Made by a program: the position numbers and the translations under genes. A stretch of DNA of 6,592 nt from Bacillota bacterium (GTDB lineage: Bacteria; Bacillota; Clostridia; Acetivibrionales; DSM-1351). The notes beneath the pieces were generated by a model. That model ran no database searches and was not told the origin of the DNA. It worked only from the letters and a program-made list of their open reading frames with translations. Positions within the stretch are counted from its first letter, which is position 1; each line of letters starts with the position of its first letter. The DNA is taken from the NCBI GenBank assembly GCA_023426005.1, contig JAFABO010000215.1, positions 1-6,592 on the forward strand, read 5' to 3'. Positions 1-6,192 of the stretch are shown piece by piece.

Positions 1-539
1 GAGTAATAAAGGCCAATATACCGTCCAGAATATCCTTTGCGGTGTCGTCGCAGGTGGATTCCAGAACCATACTGGATATGAGCGGAGCCGAGAAGCTGCT
101 TGGCAGAGGGGATATGCTGTTTTATCCCGTTGGAGAGCCAAAACCTCTGCGCGTTAAGGGTTCCTTCGTCTCAGACAGTGAGGTTGAAAAGGTGGTTGAG
201 TTCATAAAGACCCAGGGCTATTCAAACTATGATGAAAATATTATTGAAAAAATAAATGATCACAGCACAGGAAATGAAGAGAGTTCCGGTGACAACGACG
301 AATTGCTGAATCAGGCCATTGATATGGTGGTTGATGCAGGACAGGCTTCTGTCTCTCTGGTGCAGAGAAAATTCAAGGTGGGCTATTCCAGAGCTGCCAG
401 AATCATAGACCAGATGGAAGCGAGAAATATCGTCGGCCGGTTTGAAGGCAGCAAACCGAGGCAGGTTCTTATTTCAAAACAGCAGTGGATGGAGATGCAG
501 ATGAATGAAAAAGACAAACAGAATGCCAAGCAGCAATAA
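1..539 (+). CDS. ftsK: DNA translocase FtsK/SpoIIIE, C-terminal part (5' end outside window)
   Basis: This is the C-terminal end of an FtsK/SpoIIIE DNA translocase, a membrane-anchored hexameric ATPase that pumps chromosomal DNA through the division or sporulation septum. The reading frame enters from the left edge with its first full codon at position 3, so 178 residues are visible. The first ~45 carry the end of the RecA-like motor: IPSRISFAVSSQVDSRTILD, then GAEKLLGRGDML, both near-invariant in the family. An acidic, Asn/Ser-rich linker follows (about residues 80-100). The gamma winged-helix domain (about 100-165) has the typical ASVSLVQRKFKVGYSRAARI recognition region, which reads polar DNA sequences and sets translocation direction. 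The tail is polar and ends in KQNAKQQ. A GTG at 42 could be mistaken for a start but lies inside the conserved motor. The Walker motifs lie upstream of the window. Whether this copy acts as FtsK, SpoIIIE or both cannot be told here. Confidence 0.95.
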   Translation, partial: VIKANIPSRISFAVSSQVDSRTILDMSGAEKLLGRGDMLFYPVGEPKPLRVKGSFVSDSEVEKVVEFIKTQGYSNYDENIIEKINDHSTGNEESSGDNDELLNQAIDMVVDAGQASVSLVQRKFKVGYSRAARIIDQMEARNIVGRFEGSKPRQVLISKQQWMEMQMNEKDKQNAKQQ

Positions 540-554
540 TTATATTTCCCTGGG

Positions 555-584
555 TTAATAATTGTCTGTCGTATTTAATATAAT
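555..584 (+). promoter_or_regulatory. Candidate sigma-A promoter for the TPR gene
   Basis: A perfect -10 hexamer TATAAT lies at 579-584. A weaker -35, TTAATA (555-560, 4 of 6 matches to TTGACA), stands 18 bp upstream. It sits just after the ftsK stop, and transcription would begin near 592, leaving a leader of about 110 nt before the TPR gene. The -35 is poor, so this is a moderate call. Confidence 0.45.
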
Positions 585-645
585 ACAAAAAGGTATTGAA
601 TATTAATTTGCAAAAGATTCGGATTCGGGTACAGGTAAAAATATA

Positions 646-665
646 CGGCTGCTTTGCCGGTTTTT
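646..665 (+). terminator. Short hairpin plus T-run between ftsK and the TPR gene
   Basis: CGGC (646-649) pairs with GCCG (656-659) around a 6-nt loop and is followed by G and TTTTT (661-665). An A-rich tract lies upstream. It looks like a small intrinsic terminator for ftsK. It also lies downstream of the candidate TPR promoter, so it could act as an attenuator. The stem is only 4 bp, so it is weak. Confidence 0.35.
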
Positions 666-703
666 AAGCAATGTCCCGGACGGAAATACGCGGGGGTGCA
701 TGT

Positions 704-2488
704 ATGTTTCTGTTAACTGCATTTAACATGGTTATTTTAGTTGTGCTGCTGGTGTACGTTTTTTACAGACTTCTCAAAACAAAAAGCCTTGTTACACTTG
801 TTTCCTTTACACTTCAGCTTTCTGCTCTGACAATAGTTGTACTGTCCCTGATCAACCAGGTTCAAACCAGCAATAATGTTGAATTGTTTTATCTGTTTTG
901 CGGGATAGTTCTACCCTGTTTATTAATTGCATCCGATTATCGTTCCATGATAAGGAAAATTAAAGAAAAGGGAAGTTTTGAGGGTTTTATCACAATCGAC
1001 TATAATGTGGCGGATAAAAATGAGAATTCCGCAGAGATTATGAGTGTTATCAGTGACGAAGCCTTTGTGAACGACACAATTTCCGAACTTGGGTTCATTA
1101 AGGAAGAACTTTTTAAAGGTATCAGAAAAAAGCTTATACAGGCCGAGCACCTGTACAGCGAGGGTAATTTTGACGATGCCTATGAGCTTTACGGAAATTT
1201 GATAGCTTTAGCCGGCTCCTCGTCAAATCTCTATTTCAGTTATGCAAATGCAACTTTTAAAAAAGGTATGTACAGTGAGGCACAGGGTTACTATAGAAAA
1301 GTGCTTGAACTTAGCGGGCAGCTGATCGAACAGTTGAAAAAGACATCGCATAATTCTTCTAATTCCGAAGCTATCGGAAAAATTCAATTAAAACAATATC
1401 TGGTCTATTACAATATCGGTGTAACTTATCTGAACATGGGAAAACTTGATTTTGCCCTTGAAAATTTCCAAAAGGCGCTGGAAATCAATCCCGGCTTCAA
1501 TATAGCAAAAGAGGGTATAGGGAGGATTTTCGCAGAGAAGGGCAACAAAATCGAGGCTGTTAAATATTATGAGGATATTCTTGAAAAGGACGGCAATAAC
1601 TATATTATTTCCCTGCTGTTGGGAAAATTGTTCATGGAGCTGGGTAATATGGAGCAGGCAGAGACCTGCTTCAGAAAATGTATAAAGCTTTCCCCTGAAA
1701 AGTCCGGGGGATACGCCGAACTCGGCAAGCTGCTGATGAACCGGAAGAGCTATGAGCAGGCTGTTAAAGTATATAAAAGCTATATAGCTATTAATGAAAC
1801 GGATTATTCGGGACATTACAATCTGGCCGGCTGTTATTTCAGGTTAAAGGAGCAGGACAGGGCTGTTTTTGAATATAAAAGAGCGTTGGAGCTGAATCCT
1901 GACAGCCATAATTGCCTTTTTAACCTGGCTTTGGTGTACGAGGATATGGGAGAATATGATAAGGCCATTGAATTGTATAAAAGTGCAATTCTTAATAAAA
2001 TAGACTTTGTTGATGCGTATAACAATCTTGGCATTTTATTTTCAAAAATCCAGAGTCCCATGGAAGCTTTGGCGACCTATACAAATGGTATAAAGGCCTG
2101 TTCCGGCAATGGCGGGCTGTATTACAACATGGGAGTGGTACTGTTTGATTTGAGGAGATATCAGGACGCAGCCGATGTGTTCAGGTGTGCCATAGAGAAG
2201 AATCCGGAAGATACGGATGTTTACTATTATCTGGGTGCATCGCTTACCGAAGCAAAGAAATATGACGAAGCCATAAAGGCGTACGGCAGGGCTCTGGATC
2301 AGAATATGAGCGAAGCCGAGATTTATTATAATATAGCTGCAGTCTATGCACTGATGAAAAAGCAGGACATTGCCATGGATAATCTGAAAAAGGCAATAAG
2401 CATAAATCCTGACATCAGGCAGCAGGTATATGTAAACAATGTTTTTGACTCCCTGCAAGGGCAGCTGCTGATGCTGGAAGAAAACTGA
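704..2488 (+). CDS. Membrane-anchored TPR-repeat protein, function unknown
   Basis: This encodes a 594-residue protein when started at ATG 704. I prefer this start over the in-frame ATG at 671 because GGGGGTG (692-698) lies 5 nt before it, while 671 has no ribosome binding site. Three hydrophobic segments are visible at about residues 7-24, 29-50 and 58-77. Positive charges after the first (YRLLKTK) and third (DYRSMIRKIKEKG) suggest an outside N-terminus and a cytoplasmic C-terminus. A short linker follows. From about residue 143 to 580 there are about 12 TPR units of ~34 residues, with a Ser/Asn-rich break near 206-230 between units 2 and 3. Clear examples are YNIGVTYLNMGKLDFALENF and FNLALVYEDMGEYDKAIELY. 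TPR arrays are protein-binding scaffolds, and no catalytic domain is visible. Lying between ftsK and ygiQ suggests no specific role. The membrane-plus-TPR call is firm, but the function is unknown. Confidence 0.9.
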   Translation: MFLLTAFNMVILVVLLVYVFYRLLKTKSLVTLVSFTLQLSALTIVVLSLINQVQTSNNVELFYLFCGIVLPCLLIASDYRSMIRKIKEKGSFEGFITIDYNVADKNENSAEIMSVISDEAFVNDTISELGFIKEELFKGIRKKLIQAEHLYSEGNFDDAYELYGNLIALAGSSSNLYFSYANATFKKGMYSEAQGYYRKVLELSGQLIEQLKKTSHNSSNSEAIGKIQLKQYLVYYNIGVTYLNMGKLDFALENFQKALEINPGFNIAKEGIGRIFAEKGNKIEAVKYYEDILEKDGNNYIISLLLGKLFMELGNMEQAETCFRKCIKLSPEKSGGYAELGKLLMNRKSYEQAVKVYKSYIAINETDYSGHYNLAGCYFRLKEQDRAVFEYKRALELNPDSHNCLFNLALVYEDMGEYDKAIELYKSAILNKIDFVDAYNNLGILFSKIQSPMEALATYTNGIKACSGNGGLYYNMGVVLFDLRRYQDAADVFRCAIEKNPEDTDVYYYLGASLTEAKKYDEAIKAYGRALDQNMSEAEIYYNIAAVYALMKKQDIAMDNLKKAISINPDIRQQVYVNNVFDSLQGQLLMLEEN

Positions 2489-2522
2489 ATGTCTGTCTAA
2501 AAATAATGTCTGATTTTTACCA

Positions 2523-2550
2523 TTTTCAAGCAATTACTTCATGCTAAAAT
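2523..2550 (+). promoter_or_regulatory. Candidate extended -10 promoter of a small transcription unit
   Basis: TAAAAT (2545-2550) is preceded by TG one base upstream (TGC at 2542-2544), forming an extended -10. TTTTCA (2523-2528, 4 of 6 matches) lies 16 bp upstream. It would drive a transcript from about 2557 across the broken small gene at 2600-2791 to the terminator at 2836-2879. Confidence 0.45.
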
Positions 2551-2599
2551 GAACCTGTTATATTTGTGTTGCTGTACATCAGCGGAATGGGGGAGTTAC

Positions 2600-2791
2600 A
2601 TGAGCAATGACGAAATGTTACTGGCAATAAAAGAGATGTTTGATCTTAAAATTAATGAATTAAAAGTTATTCTGGAAGCTCATTGTTGAAAGCCTTGAAA
2701 AAGACATGGTTATTGTCAAAGGCTATGTAATCGGGGTTGATGCCATGCCAGGCTAAATGAGCATGATACAATACTTAAACGGGTAAAGTGA
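2600..2791 (+). pseudogene. Decayed small coiled-coil-type protein gene (two frame changes)
   Basis: ATG 2600 follows a strong ribosome binding site, GGGGGAG (2589-2595). It opens a plausible protein start, MSNDEMLLAIKEMFDLKINE, which stops after 29 residues at TGA 2687-2689. Protein-like sequence continues in the +1 frame around 2682-2756 as VESLEKDMVIVKGYVIGVDA. It then returns to the original frame as ARLNEHDTILKRVK, ending at TGA 2789-2791. The start and the EHDTILKRVK end resemble, from memory, small charged coiled-coil proteins common in clostridia. Joined, the pieces make about 60-65 residues, probably shorter than an intact relative. Two compensating frame changes and internal stops suggest decay. 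Alternatives are a still-translated 29-residue peptide, or a non-coding transcript. The family link was not tested by any search. Confidence 0.5.
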
Positions 2792-2835
2792 TATAGTAGT
2801 ATATGGAGTATTGATTAAAATTTAAAAACTATAAC

Positions 2836-2879
2836 GCCGGTTTTCCGGGCTTAGGTTATAAGCCGGAACCGGCTTTTTT
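2836..2879 (+). terminator. Strong Rho-independent terminator
   Basis: A GC-rich stem pairs GCCGGTTTTCCGGGCTTA (2836-2853) with TAAGCCGGAACCGGC (2859-2873), with two small bulges on the left arm and a 5-nt loop. TTTTTT follows at 2874-2879. It would end the small transcription unit at 2557-2791 and any read-through from the TPR gene, insulating ygiQ. Confidence 0.9.
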
Positions 2880-2912
2880 GATGCGTGCGAAGAAACTTTG
2901 TGCTTAATGTAG

Positions 2913-2940
2913 TTTACTACTTTCTTTTTTGTGCTAGAAT
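2913..2940 (+). promoter_or_regulatory. Candidate extended -10 promoter for ygiQ
   Basis: TAGAAT (2935-2940) is preceded by TGC, giving an extended -10. TTTACT (2913-2918, 4 of 6 matches) lies 16 bp upstream. It sits just past the terminator and about 65 bases before the ygiQ start. That start has its own ribosome binding site, AAGGA, at 2994-2998. Confidence 0.5.
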
Positions 2941-3006
2941 AATACTGATTCGTATTTGCTTTATTAGTATTTACTGCGGTTAAATTTTTTGTAAAGGACG
3001 ATATAA

Positions 3007-5040
3007 ATGGCTTTTTTACCTGTAAGCTTTGAGGATATGAATGAGAGAGGCTGGGAACAGCTGGATTTTATATATATAAGCGGAGATGCATATGTTGATC
3101 ATCCCAGCTTTGGTCATGCAATAATAACCAGGGTATTGGAAAATGAGGGCTTTAAAGTTGGAATTATAGCACAGCCTGACTGGAAAAAGAGTGAGGACTT
3201 CAAGAGGTTAGGACGTCCGAAGTACGGAGTTCTTATCTCATCAGGTGTTATAGATTCAATGGTCAACCACTATACTGCCGGTAAAAAGAAAAGGTCCGGC
3301 GATCTGTATTCACCGGGGGGGAAAGCCGGACACAGACCCGACAGGGCGGTTATAGTCTACGCCAATAAAATCAAGGAAATCTTTAAGGATACTCCGGTTA
3401 TTATAGGCGGAATTGAGGCTAGTCTCAGAAGATTTGCACATTATGACTACTGGGAGGATAAGGTCAGAAGATCTATTCTGGTTGATTCCAAAGCTGACAT
3501 TTTATCATATGGAATGGGTGAAAAACCCATTGTTGAAATTGCGAAACTTTTAAGGAAGGACGTTCCTGTTGCAAGCATAAAGCATACAAGGGGGTGCTGC
3601 TACCTTTCTGCCTATGATGAACTGCCTGCCGAGATAAAAAGTGCCCTGGGTTCAAATGGATCCAGGACAATAGCAGTACTGCCTTCTTTTGAAGAGGTGT
3701 CAGAAGACAAAAAAACCTATGCTGAAGCATTCAAAATACAGTACAATGAGCAGGATGCCATCAGCGGTAAGATTCTGGTTCAGAAGCACGGAGACAGATA
3801 CCTGGTGCAAAACCCTCCTTCTTTACCCATGTCTGTTTCAGAGCTGGACAGGGTATATGCGCTGCCCTACGAAAGAACCTATCATCCTGAATATGAGAAG
3901 TTTGGCGGAATACCTGCAATATCCGAAGTTGAATTCAGCATAACCAGCCATAGGGGCTGCTACGGGGGCTGCTCCTTCTGTGCTCTAAATTTCCATCAGG
4001 GCAGGGTTATTCAAAAGCGCAGTCAGGCTTCGGTCATCAACGAAGCAAAAAAACTTATCTGGACCGAGGGCTTTAAAGGCTACATTCATGATGTGGGCGG
4101 ACCGACGGCAAATTTCAGGAGCATAGCCTGTGAGAAGCAGGTTAAACACGGAGTTTGCAAGGATAGGCAGTGTTTGCACCCGACTCCATGTAAAAATCTG
4201 ATAGTGGATCATTCGGAATATCTGGAGCTGCTGAGAAAGCTGAGAGCACTTCCCGAAGTGAAAAAGGTATTTATCCGCTCGGGTATAAGGTATGACTATT
4301 TGATGCTGGATAAAAACGATGACTTTTTCACCGAACTTTGCGAGCATCATGTCAGCGGACAGTTAAAGGTTGCTCCGGAACATGTAGTTGACAGAGTTCT
4401 TGAAAAAATGGGCAAGCCTGACCGGCAGCTTTATGACCGGTTTGTAAAGAAATTTTACCATATCAACAGGAACATAGATAAAGAGCAATACCTGGTCCCA
4501 TATCTTATTTCAAGCCACCCCGGCAGTGATCTGAATGCTGCGGTTGAACTGGCGGAATATTTGAAGGAACATGGAATTAATCCCGAACAGGTGCAGGATT
4601 TTTATCCGACGCCAGGAACATTGTCCACCAGCATGTTCCATACAGGTTATGACCCAAGAAACATGAAAAAGGTATATGTTCCGAGAATTCCAAAGGAAAA
4701 GGCCATGCAGAGGGCTTTGCTGCAGTACAGGAAAAAAGAAAATTACCGGCTTGTAATTGAAGCTCTCAAAGAAGCTCATAGAGAGGATTTGATTGGCTTT
4801 GGGCCAAAATGTCTGGTTAAACCGCTGAAAGGCATGAAATTTGAAGCAGCGGATGGTAAGCCCTCCGGCAAAAGATCTGCGGTTGATACTCCCAGGGGTG
4901 TTGGTAATAAAGCGGCCTCCGGAAGTAAAAAGTTGTCGGCCGGTAATGAGAAGTCAATAAAAAACCGAAACCGGAATACTGGCAAAAATCCTTCATCGGC
5001 CGGCCGAAAGACTGCTGAAAAAAAGAGGAAGGGCCGATAA
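3007..5040 (+). CDS. ygiQ: YgiQ-family (UPF0313) radical SAM protein
   Basis: This encodes a 677-residue member of the YgiQ/UPF0313 radical SAM family, whose reaction and substrate are not known. The start has AAGGA 8 nt upstream and a typical family N-terminus (FLPVSFEDMNERGWEQLDFI). Residues 1 to ~300 form the YgiQ N-terminal domain, with IIGGIEASLRRFAHYDYWED. The radical SAM core follows, with the CX3CX2C motif for the 4Fe-4S cluster at C318, C322 and C325 (HRGCYGGCSFC). Downstream are DVGGPTANF at 362-370, a second cysteine cluster (C375, C384, C389, C395) and VAPEH at 455-459. The conserved part ends near residue 617 (GFGPKCLVKP). The last ~60 residues are a Lys/Arg/Ser/Gly-rich tail that looks disordered and could bind nucleic acid. 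Such a tail varies among relatives. The family call is firm, the biochemical role is not. Confidence 0.95.
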   Translation: MAFLPVSFEDMNERGWEQLDFIYISGDAYVDHPSFGHAIITRVLENEGFKVGIIAQPDWKKSEDFKRLGRPKYGVLISSGVIDSMVNHYTAGKKKRSGDLYSPGGKAGHRPDRAVIVYANKIKEIFKDTPVIIGGIEASLRRFAHYDYWEDKVRRSILVDSKADILSYGMGEKPIVEIAKLLRKDVPVASIKHTRGCCYLSAYDELPAEIKSALGSNGSRTIAVLPSFEEVSEDKKTYAEAFKIQYNEQDAISGKILVQKHGDRYLVQNPPSLPMSVSELDRVYALPYERTYHPEYEKFGGIPAISEVEFSITSHRGCYGGCSFCALNFHQGRVIQKRSQASVINEAKKLIWTEGFKGYIHDVGGPTANFRSIACEKQVKHGVCKDRQCLHPTPCKNLIVDHSEYLELLRKLRALPEVKKVFIRSGIRYDYLMLDKNDDFFTELCEHHVSGQLKVAPEHVVDRVLEKMGKPDRQLYDRFVKKFYHINRNIDKEQYLVPYLISSHPGSDLNAAVELAEYLKEHGINPEQVQDFYPTPGTLSTSMFHTGYDPRNMKKVYVPRIPKEKAMQRALLQYRKKENYRLVIEALKEAHREDLIGFGPKCLVKPLKGMKFEAADGKPSGKRSAVDTPRGVGNKAASGSKKLSAGNEKSIKNRNRNTGKNPSSAGRKTAEKKRKGR

Positions 5041-5055
5041 TATAATTTTAATAAA

Positions 5056-5084
5056 TTGACAAGTAAAAATCCTTAAAATAAAAT
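5056..5084 (+). promoter_or_regulatory. Strong sigma-A promoter of folD
   Basis: A perfect -35 TTGACA (5056-5061) and TAAAAT (5079-5084, 5 of 6 matches) are separated by the optimal 17 bp. Transcription would start near 5091. That leaves a ~70-nt leader before ATG 5160 and makes a TTG start at 5100 implausible. folD is therefore probably transcribed independently of ygiQ, although no terminator is visible after ygiQ. Confidence 0.75.
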
Positions 5085-5159
5085 ATATAGAGGATCTGTT
5101 TGGATTATTTTGGCACTTTCCATTCAGATTGTAAAAATACAAAAGAGAGGTACTTTTTT

Positions 5160-6017
5160 ATGTCGGCAAAGGTATTAAATGGAACAGAACTAGCCGGAAA
5201 GGTTAAAGCTGAGCTCAAGGAAAAAGTTGAGGCATTAAAGCAAAAGGGCATAAATACGGGGCTTGCAGTAATAATAGTGGGAGACGATCCCGCCTCAAGA
5301 GTATATGTAAATCATAAGAAAAACGACTGCGCAGAGATAGGGATTAAATCCTTCGAATATGCCCTTCCGGCATCGACTTCAGAGGAAGAGCTGCTGGAAT
5401 TGATTGAAACCTTAAACAATGACAATAATGTAAACGGTATACTGGTTCAGCTGCCCATACCAAAACATATTAACGAGGAGAGAGTTATTGCGGCAATTAA
5501 TCCTCTGAAGGATGCAGATTGTTTTCACCCTGTAAATGTGGGTAATTTGATGATTGGCAGGCCGCAGTTCCTGCCGTGCACTCCTGCCGGGGTTGTAGAG
5601 CTGCTGGAGGCAAATGGTATTCAAATCGAAGGAAAGAATTGTGTTGTGGTGGGGAGAAGTAATATTGTCGGAAAGCCGCAGGCTATTTTACTTCTTGCAA
5701 AAAATGCCACGGTGACAATATGCCATTCAAAGACTGCCAACATTGCCGATGTGTGCAAGAGTGCGGACATTCTGGTGGTTGCTGTGGGGAGGGCCGAATT
5801 TATAAAGCCCGAACATGTCAAACAGGGTGCGGTTGTGATTGACGTAGGGGTATCAAGAGGGGCAGACGGCAAGCTGGTGGGGGATGTGCAGTTCCAGACG
5901 GTTTCCGAAATTGCATCTGCAATCACAAAAGTTACCGGCGGAGTAGGTCCCATGACCAGAGCGATGCTGATGAAAAATACGGTGAAAGCTACTTTGCTTC
6001 AAAACAATTTATATTAA
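5160..6017 (+). CDS. folD: Bifunctional methylenetetrahydrofolate dehydrogenase/methenyltetrahydrofolate cyclohydrolase
   Basis: FolD interconverts 5,10-methylene-, 5,10-methenyl- and 10-formyl-tetrahydrofolate in the cytoplasm, usually with NADP(H). It supplies one-carbon units for purines, formyl-Met and, in some clostridia, acetate metabolism. Starting at ATG 5160 gives 285 residues, the normal family length. AGAGAGG (5144-5150) lies 9 nt upstream. An in-frame TTG at 5100 would add 20 non-family residues and lies almost on the predicted transcription start. Catalytic positions are visible: the Y-x3-K signature at Y49/K53, Q97 in GILVQLPIP, and D120 in KDADCFHP. The nucleotide-binding GRSNIVGKP is at 165-173 and GGVGPMT at 260-266. 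Two positions depart from the form I recall as usual: C121 where Gly is common after the Asp, and K257/T259 where the common text is TPVPGGVGP. Neither is expected to abolish activity. No neighbouring folate gene is visible. Confidence 0.96.
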   Translation: MSAKVLNGTELAGKVKAELKEKVEALKQKGINTGLAVIIVGDDPASRVYVNHKKNDCAEIGIKSFEYALPASTSEEELLELIETLNNDNNVNGILVQLPIPKHINEERVIAAINPLKDADCFHPVNVGNLMIGRPQFLPCTPAGVVELLEANGIQIEGKNCVVVGRSNIVGKPQAILLLAKNATVTICHSKTANIADVCKSADILVVAVGRAEFIKPEHVKQGAVVIDVGVSRGADGKLVGDVQFQTVSEIASAITKVTGGVGPMTRAMLMKNTVKATLLQNNLY

Positions 6018-6039
6018 GGTTTTGTTAAGTTTTTGTTAA
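6012..6039 (-). repeat. Three 11-bp-spaced TTAACA-type repeats, Pho-box-like
   Basis: Read on the minus strand, TTAACA (6034-6039), TTAACA (6023-6028) and TTAATA (6012-6017) recur at an exact 11-bp period with 5-bp gaps. On the plus strand this shows as TTTTGTTAAG twice (6020-6029 and 6031-6040). Spacing and sequence match the PhoP box described in Bacillus (TTHAYA repeats with ~5-bp gaps). The array overlaps the folD stop codon and lies about 120 bp before the promoter at 6158. The DNA is AT-rich, so chance is possible. Confidence 0.35.
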
Positions 6040-6074
6040 GCGTCTGGTTGTGTATTGGTTTTGCTTAACTTTTT
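6035..6074 (+). terminator. Weak intrinsic terminator candidate after folD
   Basis: GTTAAGC (6035-6041) and GCTTAAC (6063-6069) form a 7-bp stem followed directly by TTTTT (6070-6074). The loop is long (21 nt) and the stem AT-rich, so efficiency is doubtful. Confidence 0.35.
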
Positions 6075-6127
6075 ACGTAATATTTTGGATTTTTAATTTA
6101 AAGTTTTAGTGAAATGTCACAAAAAAA

Positions 6128-6152
6128 CATGGCAATATGCCATGAAATTTTT
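6128..6152 (+). terminator. Compact hairpin with flanking A- and T-runs, likely folD terminator
   Basis: CATGGCA (6128-6134) and TGCCATG (6138-6144) form a perfect 7-bp stem around ATA. Seven A's precede it and AAATTTTT follows. The A-run/T-run layout would suit termination in either direction. It lies just before the next promoter's -35 at 6158, as expected for a boundary between two transcription units. Confidence 0.55.
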
Positions 6153-6157
6153 AATTC

Positions 6158-6186
6158 TTGACATAAAAATTAAAAAAGATTAAAAT
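6158..6186 (+). promoter_or_regulatory. Near-consensus sigma-A promoter driving the right-end leader
   Basis: TTGACA (6158-6163), a 17-bp spacer and TAAAAT (6181-6186) form a near-perfect promoter with the same hexamers and spacing as the folD promoter. Transcription would begin near 6193 and run rightward through about 370 nt without a convincing gene before the ribosome binding site at 6548-6556. Confidence 0.75.
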
Positions 6187-6192
6187 TAACTT

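Noticed and set aside
671..703. Upstream ATG for the TPR protein
   Set aside because: No ribosome binding site precedes 671 and a T-run hairpin ends at 665. ATG 704 has GGGGGTG at good spacing.
1535..1542. GAGAAGGG octamer, identical to the SpoIIIE recognition sequence described in Bacillus subtilis
   Set aside because: There is a single copy inside coding DNA. One chance match in 6.6 kb on two strands is not surprising, and no strand-biased set is visible here.
2042..2533. Long open frame on the minus strand (163 codons) opposite the TPR gene
   Set aside because: It lies antisense to a clear TPR coding region, and its translation is Cys/His/Ile-rich without recognisable motifs. The other minus-strand frames opposite the TPR gene, ygiQ and folD are rejected for the same reason.
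3689..3943. 84-codon plus-strand frame inside ygiQ
   Set aside because: It overlaps conserved YgiQ coding sequence in another frame and has no ribosome binding site or motif.
4996..5007. 12-bp perfect palindrome TCGGCCGGCCGA in the ygiQ tail
   Set aside because: It falls in the GC-rich Ala/Gly/Arg coding of the low-complexity tail and is best explained by codon content rather than an operator or attachment site.
5100..5159. TTG start extending FolD by 20 residues
   Set aside because: AGAGG lies nearby, but the predicted transcription start is about 5091, the extension is not FolD-like, and ATG 5160 has a better ribosome binding site and gives the normal length.
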